From Ignavibacteriales bacterium (lineage in GTDB: Bacteria > Bacteroidota > Ignavibacteria > Ignavibacteriales > Ignavibacteriaceae), in NCBI GenBank assembly GCA_003142915.1, contig PLNZ01000121.1, forward strand, positions 1 to 5,512: 5,512 nt of DNA. The letters run 5' to 3'. Below the pieces are notes generated by a model that ran no database searches, was not told the origin of the DNA, and saw only the letters and a program-made list of their open reading frames with translations. The position numbers and the translations under genes were made by a program. Position 1 is the stretch's first letter. Every line of letters starts with the position of its first letter. Shown piece after piece: positions 1-5,512 of this stretch.

Positions 1-320
1 TTAGTGCCGTCAAATTTTGTAAGCCCGCCATAAGTCCCATGTACGCCTTCATAAGACCCCATCCACTTATTACCGCTGCCGTCTATGGCTATTGAGTTAA
101 CCCAGTTATAAGGCAAACCTGAATTTGATCTGTTATACAAAGTTATATTACCTGTTGTTTTATTAAGATTAAGCAAACCTCCTTTTGTTCCTATCCAAAT
201 ATTGTTGCCTTCTTCCTTTACTGTCATAATTTTTTTTGTATTAGGATAATTTATCCACTTAGGGTTCTGGGCAATAGTGATAGAAGAAAGAGCAAATAAT
301 AACATTAAAAATATTTTCAT
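1..320 (-). CDS. Exported propeller-repeat protein (two-component-regulator-propeller type), N-terminal part
   Basis: This is the first 106 residues of a gene that continues beyond the left edge with no stop in view. The start is the ATG at 320-318, preceded by a TGAGGA Shine-Dalgarno (330-325 on the minus strand). Residues 1-17 form a signal peptide (MKIFLMLLFALSSITIA, likely cut before QN), so the product is exported. Two repeat units of the Reg_prop kind follow. The first has NNIWIGTKGGLLNLN at about 39-53, the second NSIAIDGSGNKWMGS at about 75-89, ending in GGLTKFDGT, the usual blade spacing and W-I/M-G-T/S signature. In this phylum such blades occur in hybrid sensor kinases and in large secreted or surface proteins with a C-terminal sorting domain; which applies cannot be decided without the rest. 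A hybrid kinase also starts with a signal peptide, so the peptide does not discriminate. The domain type is well supported, the function is unknown. Confidence 0.85.
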   Translation of the reverse strand, partial: MKIFLMLLFALSSITIAQNPKWINYPNTKKIMTVKEEGNNIWIGTKGGLLNLNKTTGNITLYNRSNSGLPYNWVNSIAIDGSGNKWMGSYEGVHGTYGGLTKFDGT

Positions 321-578
321 TTCATCCTCAAAAATATTTTGCTGATTAAAAAGGACGCATCCAAGCGAGCGATTTTGAAGGGAATGTTCATAAGCAATGT
401 CGCCCTAATTTGATATATAATAACAATATTATTTTATGAAATAAAATTGGTAATGTCAACAATAAAGTGGGGAGTACAATATGTGTTATTCTCAAATGCA
501 ATTATAACAGGATATAATAATTCCCTTTGCGTTAGGCCTCTGACTGCTTAATGTCGGAAATGCAATTGAATAATTAAT
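321..578. other. Intergenic region between bshC and the propeller gene
   Basis: This 258-base gap separates two genes read in the same (minus) direction. From left to right it holds the Shine-Dalgarno of the propeller gene (325-330), a block at about 352-408 visibly richer in G and C than its surroundings, an AT-rich stretch (409-450), and the end of a short plus-strand open frame (414-551, listed separately). The 10-mer AAATGCAATT occurs twice, at 494-503 and 558-567. There is no hairpin followed by a T-run in the minus direction, so no intrinsic terminator for bshC is recognisable. The length of the gap argues that the propeller gene has its own promoter, but none convincing was found. Confidence 0.6.
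414..551 (+). pseudogene. Possible remnant of a DUF1566/Fibrobacter-paralogous-like C-terminal tail
   Basis: An open plus-strand frame runs from just after a TGA (411-413) to a TAA at 549-551. Its first ATG is at 453, giving 32 codons. The last part reads FSNAIITGYNNSLCVRPLTA followed by the stop. The pattern of an aromatic/hydrophobic strand, an F-S-N turn, an N-rich segment, then V-R-P-L close to the terminus resembles the last strand of DUF1566 and 'Fibrobacter succinogenes major paralogous' domains, which commonly end in V-R-C/P-V-R, and of related diversity-generating-retroelement targets. This is a resemblance from memory, not a demonstrated homology. The ATG has no clear Shine-Dalgarno and the frame lacks the upstream part of any such domain, so a decayed 3' fragment is likelier than a live gene. 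Chance is a real alternative at this length. Confidence 0.22.
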
Positions 579-2204
579 TCAAATACTTATTATCTGGTGC
601 TCAAATTTGTTAATTGAGAGTTCATCGAATAAATGTTTAAGAATTTCCAGGCTGTATTTATTTGCAAAATAAATAAAATTAATTTCTCTTTCCTGCAGAA
701 CCGAATTAGGAAGGATTGAATTTGTAACTTTATCAATCTGCCGCAGTGTAGTCTCGAATTTTCTGTTTTGTGCTTCTATTGCTTTGCCCTTCAGTTCATT
801 TATATAGCGTAAAATCCGCTCGCCGTATTTTGCGGTTGAATCGCTTAATGTTTTATCGAATTCAAAAAGCTTCTCTTTAAGCTGATTCATTTCTTTTTCA
901 ATGTTACTTACAGTTTTATTGAAGATTGCATCGACTGAACTGTTTGAGATAGAATCTATTATCTTTTTCTTCAATCCTTCAGGATCAAGCAGCAATTGGT
1001 CCAGGTTTATTTCAAATTTTTCAATTATCGAAGAAATGTTTTTTTCAATTATAGTTGCGGAAGATCTGGGGTATATAATAGGGGGTTCAATCTTATAGAA
1101 ATCATATAACGGCATTATCTGGGCGAAATAAGCAACTTCACTTGGCCCGCCTACGTAGAATGCCGTAGGTAATATAAAGTCCTGACATATTGGTCGCAAT
1201 AATACATTCGGGCTAAAATTACCGGGTTCATTTTCCATAGTTGCAAGTAATTCTTCCTGTGTAAACTTTTTCCTTTTTCTCCTTAGCCTGAATTCATTCT
1301 CAACCGGTTCTATTAAATATCTTCCTCCTTCATAACTGTAAAAAAGATTTATCGGTTTTACTTTAACCTGTGCATGATATATTTCTTCAAGCTTAGCGCT
1401 TACACTCACAAGCTTTTCGGTATGGATTCTGAAATCGGTGATCTCTTTCTTAAATACGGGCTTTAAAATTTCTTTTACTTTTAAATCCTGCGGATCAAAA
1501 ATTATCAGACCGTACTTGTCGAAAAGCCAAAAAAGAAGTTCTTTGAATGATTGCTTAAAAGTCTTTCCAATGCTGTAAATGGATTTTATTTTTTCCATAA
1601 GCACTGGTGTGTATTCGGTACTCCGTAGATTGTTTTCAAGTTCCATAAAAAAATTATTCAGTGATTCGGTAAACTGAAGATTGCCCACACTGCCTATATT
1701 TTCATCTTCCGGTAATTCATGATCGTATGCAATTTTCTTAATTTCGTTATTATCATTTATAAGATATATTTCTCTGACTTCATTAAAATCGTGGTCGTCT
1801 GCCTCAAGCCAAAATACCGGTACAAACTGGTAATCGTCATATCGTTCTGAGAGAGCCGAGCTTAATTTTATAGCAGTAATAATTTTATAAAATGTGTAAA
1901 GAGGTCCGCCCATAATACCAAGCTGCTGGCCGGTAACAACTGCTAAAGTTTTTTTATCGCTAAGTGCAGAAATATTTTTTTGAGTTTTTGAGGAGAGATT
2001 AAAATCTTTATATTGTCCATTTAAAGCATTTACAAGATGCTCACGCGAATGTTCGTGAGATTCCGCAACTTTTCTGAATGTTTTTAAATATTCTTCTTTG
2101 TCACGAAAATTTGTTTTATAAAAGTCTTTAACATTATCAAATTCATACAGATAATCCAGGTAAAGATTATGATTCCCCGGGATGTCGCTGAAGTTTATAA
2201 ACAT
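579..2204 (-). CDS. bshC: Bacillithiol biosynthesis cysteine-adding enzyme BshC
   Basis: A complete 541-residue protein, the normal length for BshC. By established family knowledge it performs the last step of bacillithiol synthesis in the cytoplasm: addition of cysteine to glucosaminyl-malate made by BshA and BshB. Family signatures are all present: VTGQQLG (90-96) with GGPLYTFYK (99-107) forming the nucleotide-binding-like front, FWLEADDHDF (131-140), NVLLRP (333-338), QDFILPT (341-347) and YVGGPSEVAYFAQ (350-362). A charged, coiled-coil-like stretch covers about 430-480, and the C-terminus has LQEREINFIYFANKYS (503-518), matching the conserved end of the family. The ATG is set by GGAGAGG (2213-2207 on the minus strand), five bases after GGAG. 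No frameshift or missing block is seen. It stands alone; bshA and bshB are not in the window, as is usual where the pathway is scattered. A promoter candidate lies about 30 bases upstream. Confidence 0.96.
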   Translation of the reverse strand: MFINFSDIPGNHNLYLDYLYEFDNVKDFYKTNFRDKEEYLKTFRKVAESHEHSREHLVNALNGQYKDFNLSSKTQKNISALSDKKTLAVVTGQQLGIMGGPLYTFYKIITAIKLSSALSERYDDYQFVPVFWLEADDHDFNEVREIYLINDNNEIKKIAYDHELPEDENIGSVGNLQFTESLNNFFMELENNLRSTEYTPVLMEKIKSIYSIGKTFKQSFKELLFWLFDKYGLIIFDPQDLKVKEILKPVFKKEITDFRIHTEKLVSVSAKLEEIYHAQVKVKPINLFYSYEGGRYLIEPVENEFRLRRKRKKFTQEELLATMENEPGNFSPNVLLRPICQDFILPTAFYVGGPSEVAYFAQIMPLYDFYKIEPPIIYPRSSATIIEKNISSIIEKFEINLDQLLLDPEGLKKKIIDSISNSSVDAIFNKTVSNIEKEMNQLKEKLFEFDKTLSDSTAKYGERILRYINELKGKAIEAQNRKFETTLRQIDKVTNSILPNSVLQEREINFIYFANKYSLEILKHLFDELSINKFEHQIISI

Positions 2205-2228
2205 TTCCTCTCCACAAGTTAAGAATTA

Positions 2229-2265
2229 TGTTATCAAAAGTAACAAAAAGAATTTTCCGTAACAA
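2229..2265. promoter_or_regulatory. Repeated GTAACAA half-sites over the bshC promoter
   Basis: GTAACAA occurs at 2240-2246 and again at 2259-2265, 19 bases apart (about two helical turns). An opposing TGTTA at 2229-2233 makes the interrupted palindrome TGTTATCAAAAGTAACA (2229-2245, 5-base arms, 7-base spacer). One half-site coincides with the -33 element, and the palindrome spans the -7 element. This geometry suits a repressor or other regulator site, but the arms are short and AT-rich; no known regulator is assigned. Confidence 0.25.
2235..2265 (-). promoter_or_regulatory. Candidate Bacteroidota-type promoter of bshC
   Basis: On the minus strand TACTTTTG (2242-2235) matches the TAnnTTTG -7 element of the Bacteroidota housekeeping sigma factor. 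A TTG (2265-2263) lies 20 bases upstream, within the normal spacing for the -33 element. Transcription would begin near 2229, leaving a leader of about 25 bases that contains the GGAGAGG ribosome site of bshC. Position, orientation and spacing all fit. The reservation is that the motif is short and the region AT-rich, and that the host's sigma-factor preference is inferred. Confidence 0.5.
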
Positions 2266-2311
2266 TTATTAAAATGGAGGACATACTATCCCTGCACATT
2301 AAGGTAAAATC

Positions 2312-2357
2312 CGTCACAAATGACTACAATAGCGAAACAATTGCTATTTAAGTGACG
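2312..2357. repeat. Nested inverted repeat in the divergent intergenic region
   Basis: Outer arms CGTCAC (2312-2317) and GTGACG (2352-2357) are perfect complements. Inside them AATAGC (2328-2333) pairs with GCTATT (2343-2348), and the stem can continue by one G-T and one A-T pair to a five-base AACAA loop. The left connector is 10 bases, the right 3. No T-run follows on either strand, so it is not an intrinsic terminator. It sits between the bshC promoter and the start of the rightward operon and could be a leader-RNA hairpin, a protein-binding site or part of a dispersed repeat. Confidence 0.4.
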
Positions 2358-2484
2358 CATGAGAAATGTTTATTTATTTGTTTTCTTTCCGTAAAATTGT
2401 ATGTGAAAAGTATAGTAGTGTTTTATTATTAGGGAATAGGGTGGTTCTCAATACCCGTTTTTAATAATATTTTAGAAATCAATA

Positions 2485-3369
2485 ATGAAAAAATTTTTAC
2501 CGGTTATATTATTTGTCTTCCTATTCACCCGGATAGGAATTTCTCAGGATAGTTTAAGTACTTTTAAATTCGATTTTCTTCCTGCGGGTATTAATTTCAT
2601 GCCTTTAAAAGCAGGAATTGACGAACCGAGGATGGGAATACTTTATTATACCGCTAATTCAGATTTAAAGGCGGATATTGGAAATTCTGTAGATGTTTTG
2701 GGATTTAATTTCCCGGCATCAAAAAGCAGGATTACAGTCGGCGCTGATTTTATGGCTTACGCTTATGTTACTTCTTATCTGGCATATAGATTACAAATAA
2801 ATGCCATTGACGGATTCTTTGGCGGGAATGCAGCATATTCTAAAGAATGTGATAACGGCAGGTTCGTTACAAGATTCAGATATATTCACAGCAGCGCTCA
2901 TTTAGTAGATGGAGCTTGGGACCCGGTTACTCAACAGTGGCTAAATAACCAGCCTCCCAATCCATATGGAAATAATTATGGGGAGATTTTGTTTGCAAGA
3001 GAAAATATATTTGCCGGCAATTTTCTCCGTTATTATGCCGGCGCTTCGATGTCAACCGGTATGAAGACGGGGGACGAAAAGCTTAATAAGAATTTATACA
3101 AAGCCGGGTTTGAGTACGCCATTCCGAATTTATTCGGGACTTGTTTTGAAAAAGACGAAAACATATTTGTTGCAGTCAATTATGATTTGCGCGGCATTCC
3201 CGAATATGTTGCTAATCAAAATTACATGATAGGATTAAAGTTCGGAAGCTGGCAGGGGAAAGGAATTATTTTCTATGCTTCCTATTATAACGGCGGAGAT
3301 GTATTTAACCAGTATCTTGATATCAGAGTATCAAGATTTGGCATTGGTTTTATGTTTGATTTTATATGA
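2485..3369 (+). CDS. DUF1207 family outer-membrane-type protein
   Basis: A 294-residue exported protein of unknown function. Residues 1-20 are a signal peptide (MKKFLPVILFVFLFTRIGIS, then QD). The mature part follows the DUF1207 pattern: an early FLPAGINFMPLKAGIDEPRM (31-50), alternating aromatic/hydrophobic strands typical of a beta-barrel, HSSAHLVD (135-142), a FARENIFAGNFLRYYAGAS strand pair (170-188), and a C-terminal series of strands ending in GIGFMFDFI with aromatic residues near the terminus, as in outer-membrane proteins. The family is known from sequence only. The ATG has only a weak ribosome site (AGAAATC upstream), common in this phylum; the signal peptide fixes the start. It is the first gene of the rightward set, 37 bases before the YbhN-like gene, suggesting a link with envelope glycoconjugates. 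The family call is from pattern recognition; export and barrel character are firmer than the Pfam name. Confidence 0.75.
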   Translation: MKKFLPVILFVFLFTRIGISQDSLSTFKFDFLPAGINFMPLKAGIDEPRMGILYYTANSDLKADIGNSVDVLGFNFPASKSRITVGADFMAYAYVTSYLAYRLQINAIDGFFGGNAAYSKECDNGRFVTRFRYIHSSAHLVDGAWDPVTQQWLNNQPPNPYGNNYGEILFARENIFAGNFLRYYAGASMSTGMKTGDEKLNKNLYKAGFEYAIPNLFGTCFEKDENIFVAVNYDLRGIPEYVANQNYMIGLKFGSWQGKGIIFYASYYNGGDVFNQYLDIRVSRFGIGFMFDFI

Positions 3370-3406
3370 TCAAAAGAAATGATAAATAAGAATTTATAAG
3401 AAATAA

Positions 3407-4396
3407 ATGTCAGAATTTACAGCAATAAAAGATAGCAAACTATTTAAGTTTATTACAGATAAAAAAATAAGTATAATCCTGTTAAAGATATTTATTTCTG
3501 CGGGATTTCTTTGTTACATAATATTCAAAGTTAATTTTACAAAAATTTTTACAACTGTTGAAAGAGCAAATCTTACTCTTGTATTAACAGCTTTCGCTTT
3601 AACAACATTAAACCTTTATCTTCAATTTAAAAAATGGCAGATGGCATGTGAGAAGCTTCTGCAGTCAAATGATAAAAAAAAAATCTGGACTTCCTTATTT
3701 TATGGTATAGCTGCAGGCTCATTTACTCCCGTCAGGGTAGGAGAGTTTTTCGGCAGGGCAATAGAGTTTAGAGATAAATCATTATTGCAGGTAACATTTG
3801 CAACACTGGTTGATAAGTTTTTTCTTTTGTTTGTAATTACTTTTTCCGGCGCTTTTTCATGCATTATTTTTTTGCGGTGGTATTATCATACGCCGCTTTA
3901 TCTCATCATTTTTTTAATAGCCGCTATCCTTGTGATTTTCTATTTTATATCCACGCTCGTATTTAAACCTGAAATTTGGCAGGGTCCGGTATTTAAAAGA
4001 TTCCGTTCGTTAAAAATAATTACTTCATTAAAGGAAAAACTCCGGGATTTTAAGAGGCTCGATAGGAAATTTACAATCAGGATGGTAGTTGTATCCGCTT
4101 TATTTTATGCAGTTTTTATAATTCAATACGCAATACTGGTCAGTGCGTTTTCAAGTAACGCCAACTTTTTTACATTTTTATGGGCAGGAGTGCTGGTAAT
4201 GTTTACAAAGTCGGTTATAACCCCATTTTCTTTTATTGACTTCGGCGTTCGTGAAGGCGCTTCGATATTTTTCCTTACAAAAATGGGCGAGGTCAGTTCG
4301 GTTGCCTTTGATGCGCCTGCAGTATTGTTTTTTATAAATATTATTATCCCGTCAATTATTGGAGTTATACTATTTTATAAGAGGGACAATGCTTGA
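3407..4396 (+). CDS. YbhN/AglD2-like multi-pass membrane protein (LPG_synthase_TM, UPF0104 family)
   Basis: A 329-residue integral inner-membrane protein with about eight hydrophobic segments (near 21-41, 55-72, 95-107, 131-157, 163-186, 225-247, 253-272, 303-325). It carries the family's two hallmark motifs: GSFTPVRVGEFFGRA (104-118, usual form G-x-x-T-P-x-x-x-G-E) and TPFSFIDFGVREGAS (272-286, usual P-x-x-x-G-x-R/G-E), plus LVDKF (134-138). The family corresponds to the flippase-like transmembrane half of MprF and to YbhN; there is no C-terminal aminoacyl-transferase domain here, so it is not a full MprF. The start is certain: an in-frame TAA (3404-3406) directly precedes the ATG. A run of ten A (3674-3683) encodes K90-K92 and the first base of I93. 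Its last eight bases overlap the glycosyltransferase gene. A role in moving or presenting a lipid-linked sugar for that enzyme is inferred, not shown. Confidence 0.9.
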   Translation: MSEFTAIKDSKLFKFITDKKISIILLKIFISAGFLCYIIFKVNFTKIFTTVERANLTLVLTAFALTTLNLYLQFKKWQMACEKLLQSNDKKKIWTSLFYGIAAGSFTPVRVGEFFGRAIEFRDKSLLQVTFATLVDKFFLLFVITFSGAFSCIIFLRWYYHTPLYLIIFLIAAILVIFYFISTLVFKPEIWQGPVFKRFRSLKIITSLKEKLRDFKRLDRKFTIRMVVVSALFYAVFIIQYAILVSAFSSNANFFTFLWAGVLVMFTKSVITPFSFIDFGVREGASIFFLTKMGEVSSVAFDAPAVLFFINIIIPSIIGVILFYKRDNA

Positions 4397-5512
4397 AATT
4401 TACCTGCCCTGTTTATTAATTATTTTACTATTGCATTATGCAGTATTCCTTTTCATTATCTTGAGCGGACTGAAGAAGCTGAACTATACCGTATCGCAGG
4501 AAATAAGGAGTGAGTTTATCTCAATTATTATTCCTTTCAGGAATGAATCGGGGAACATATTAAAAAGTTTAGAAAGTTTAACAGCTCTTGATTATCCCAA
4601 AAACAAATTTGAAGTTATATATATAAACGACTCATCCGATGATGATTCCCTGAATAAGCTCAGCTCAGCCGTTAAACCCGGTAATGTTAAAGTAATTTCT
4701 GTTCCGCAGAGTTTTTCTTTGAATGCCCATAAAAAGAGGGCTGTAAGATTTGGGATTAAAAATTCAACCGGGGATATAATATTTACTACCGATGCAGACT
4801 GCATTCACCAGCCTGATTGGCTGAAGAATATGATGCATTGCTTTGAAGAAAATACCGGGTTTGTCTCCGGCCCGGTAGAATTTTATGATAAAAAAAGTAT
4901 TTGGGGCAGTATCCAGAAAACAGAATTTGCAGGGCTTGTACTGGCGGGTGCGGGATTAATCGGCAGTAACAGGCCTATTATTTGCAATGCCGCCAATATT
5001 GCATATAGGAGAAGCGCTTATGAAGCTGTTAGCGGCTTCAGTGGTAATATGAACCTTTCATCCGGTGACGATGAATTTTTAATGCAGAAAATCTGGAAGG
5101 AGACAAGCTGCAAGGTCAAATTTTGCTTGAATAGAGAAACAGTTGTAAAGACCGGTTCAAATGAAACAATTGGACAGTTTTATCATCAAAGAAAAAGATG
5201 GGCAAGCAAAGGATTGTTTTATGCAGACAAACTTCTTGTTGTTAAGCTTATTTTAATTTTCCTATTTTATCTTAGCCTTGTTATACTACCGTTTTTGGCT
5301 GTCTTCATATCAATAAAATATTTTTTGATATTTGCGTTAAGTATTATAATAAAATTTTTCTTAGAATATAAAATTCTAAGTACCGGTTCCAGGATTCTCT
5401 TTTCTAAAGAGATATTAAAAAACTTTTTCCTTGCTGAATTATTACAAGTACCGTATATAATAATTGCAGGTTTATCCGGCATATTTGGAAATTTTACATG
5501 GAAAGACAGGAA
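4389..5512 (+). CDS. Membrane-anchored GT2 family glycosyltransferase, nearly complete (3' end cut)
   Basis: 374 residues are visible and the frame is open at the right edge. Because the sequence reaches NFTWKDR, close to where such Bacteroidota-type proteins stop, only a short tail is likely missing. It has an N-terminal membrane helix (about 5-27) and a GT-A catalytic core: FISIIIPFRNES (43-54), INDSSDDDS (79-87), the DXD metal/sugar-nucleotide site TDADC (134-138), SGDDEF (225-230) as the catalytic-acid region and QRKRW (267-271, QxxRW). Three C-terminal hydrophobic segments follow (about 284-306, 309-327, 346-367). QxxRW and the flanking helices place it among processive or membrane-acceptor GT2 enzymes; donor and acceptor cannot be read from sequence. 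The ATG at 4389 overlaps the preceding gene's end in ATGCTTGA, with AGAGG (4380-4384) as ribosome site, so the two are translationally coupled. Probable role: lipid, polysaccharide or protein glycosylation at the inner membrane. Confidence 0.93.
   Translation, partial: MLEIYLPCLLIILLLHYAVFLFIILSGLKKLNYTVSQEIRSEFISIIIPFRNESGNILKSLESLTALDYPKNKFEVIYINDSSDDDSLNKLSSAVKPGNVKVISVPQSFSLNAHKKRAVRFGIKNSTGDIIFTTDADCIHQPDWLKNMMHCFEENTGFVSGPVEFYDKKSIWGSIQKTEFAGLVLAGAGLIGSNRPIICNAANIAYRRSAYEAVSGFSGNMNLSSGDDEFLMQKIWKETSCKVKFCLNRETVVKTGSNETIGQFYHQRKRWASKGLFYADKLLVVKLILIFLFYLSLVILPFLAVFISIKYFLIFALSIIIKFFLEYKILSTGSRILFSKEILKNFFLAELLQVPYIIIAGLSGIFGNFTWKDR

Larger units (their letters stand above)
2205..2484. 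other. Divergent intergenic region between bshC and the DUF1207 operon
   Basis: This 280-base region separates genes transcribed away from each other, so it must carry both promoters. The bshC side has a convincing TAnnTTTG-type candidate. On the plus side no exact TAnnTTTG was found. The nearest are TAAAATTG (2392-2399, one mismatch) and a TATAGT (2411-2416) without a good partner box, so the operon promoter is unassigned. TTTCCGTAA is repeated at 2254-2262 and 2386-2394, each followed closely by AATT. The nested inverted repeat lies in the middle. No tRNA or recognised riboswitch is seen. Confidence 0.6.

Noticed and set aside
329..336. TATTTTTG on the minus strand, a formal TAnnTTTG match before the propeller gene
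   Set aside because: It overlaps the Shine-Dalgarno and would start transcription at about the ATG; no TTG lies at the right distance upstream.
566..582. Small hairpin TTGAATAATTAATTCAA over the bshC stop codon
   Set aside because: A 6-base, almost all-AT stem with no T-run after it on the minus strand; too weak to call a terminator.
655..675. Perfect 9-base inverted repeat with a GCA loop inside bshC
   Set aside because: The arms are entirely A and T and lie in conserved coding sequence (the FANKYS region); explained by codon use.
901..1098. 65-codon plus-strand open frame within bshC
   Set aside because: Antisense shadow of a strongly conserved gene with low-complexity hydrophobic translation.
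2274..2351. 25-codon plus-strand open frame in the divergent intergenic region
   Set aside because: No ribosome site, no recognisable protein, and it runs through the inverted repeat; a 24-codon frame is also open on the opposite strand, so this is likely chance.
4592..4804. 70-codon minus-strand open frame within the GT2 gene
   Set aside because: Antisense to the catalytic core, no ribosome site or family resemblance.
5360..5380. 8-base inverted repeat CTTAGAAT/ATTCTAAG with a 5-base loop in the glycosyltransferase gene
   Set aside because: Inside a continuous reading frame, AT-rich, no T-run; one such repeat is expected by chance in several kilobases.
5267..5482. 71-codon minus-strand open frame near the right edge
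   Set aside because: Antisense to the C-terminal membrane segments of the glycosyltransferase; no independent support.
1..5512. CRISPR arrays, tRNAs, insertion sequences, phage or defence genes
   Set aside because: No regularly spaced direct repeats, cloverleaf patterns, transposase motifs or terminal inverted repeats with target duplications were seen.

Overview
The window is AT-rich bacterial DNA that reads like a member of the Fibrobacterota-Chlorobiota-Bacteroidota group, most plausibly an Ignavibacteria/Chlorobiota or Bacteroidota lineage. Four things point there: a secreted beta-propeller protein of the 'two-component regulator propeller' type, a bacillithiol-pathway BshC, a YbhN/AglD-like membrane protein paired with a GT2 glycosyltransferase, and a Bacteroidota-style promoter (TTG, then TAnnTTTG) in front of bshC. 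Signal peptides plus an outer-membrane-barrel-like protein indicate a Gram-negative envelope. The lineage is inferred; there is no rRNA or marker gene here.

Layout. Positions 1-320 (minus) hold the N-terminal 106 residues of an exported propeller-repeat protein that runs off the left edge. Positions 321-578 are intergenic: a relatively GC-rich block, then a short plus-strand open frame (414-551) whose end resembles the C-terminal tail of DUF1566/Fibrobacter-paralogous-type domains, possibly a gene remnant. Positions 579-2204 (minus) are a complete bshC. Positions 2205-2484 form the divergent intergenic region, with a good candidate bshC promoter, repeated GTAACAA half-sites and a nested inverted repeat. 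From 2485 to the right edge three plus-strand genes look like one operon: a DUF1207 outer-membrane-type protein (2485-3369), an LPG_synthase_TM/YbhN-family multi-pass membrane protein (3407-4396), and a GT2 glycosyltransferase (4389 to the edge) whose start codon lies inside the end of the preceding gene.

How the genes work together. BshC would catalyse the last step of bacillithiol synthesis, making the cytoplasmic redox thiol; the partner genes bshA and bshB are not in view. The rightward operon looks like an envelope-glycoconjugate module. The GT2 enzyme has an N-terminal membrane anchor and C-terminal membrane helices and probably glycosylates a lipid-linked or membrane acceptor. The YbhN-like protein is its likely membrane partner, and the DUF1207 protein is an outer-membrane component of unknown role.

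Nothing here clearly amounts to a new biological system. The points most worth a second look are the VR-type tail fragment upstream of the propeller gene, the structured divergent promoter region, and the translationally coupled YbhN/GT2 pair, which resembles a split version of the archaeal AglD fusion.
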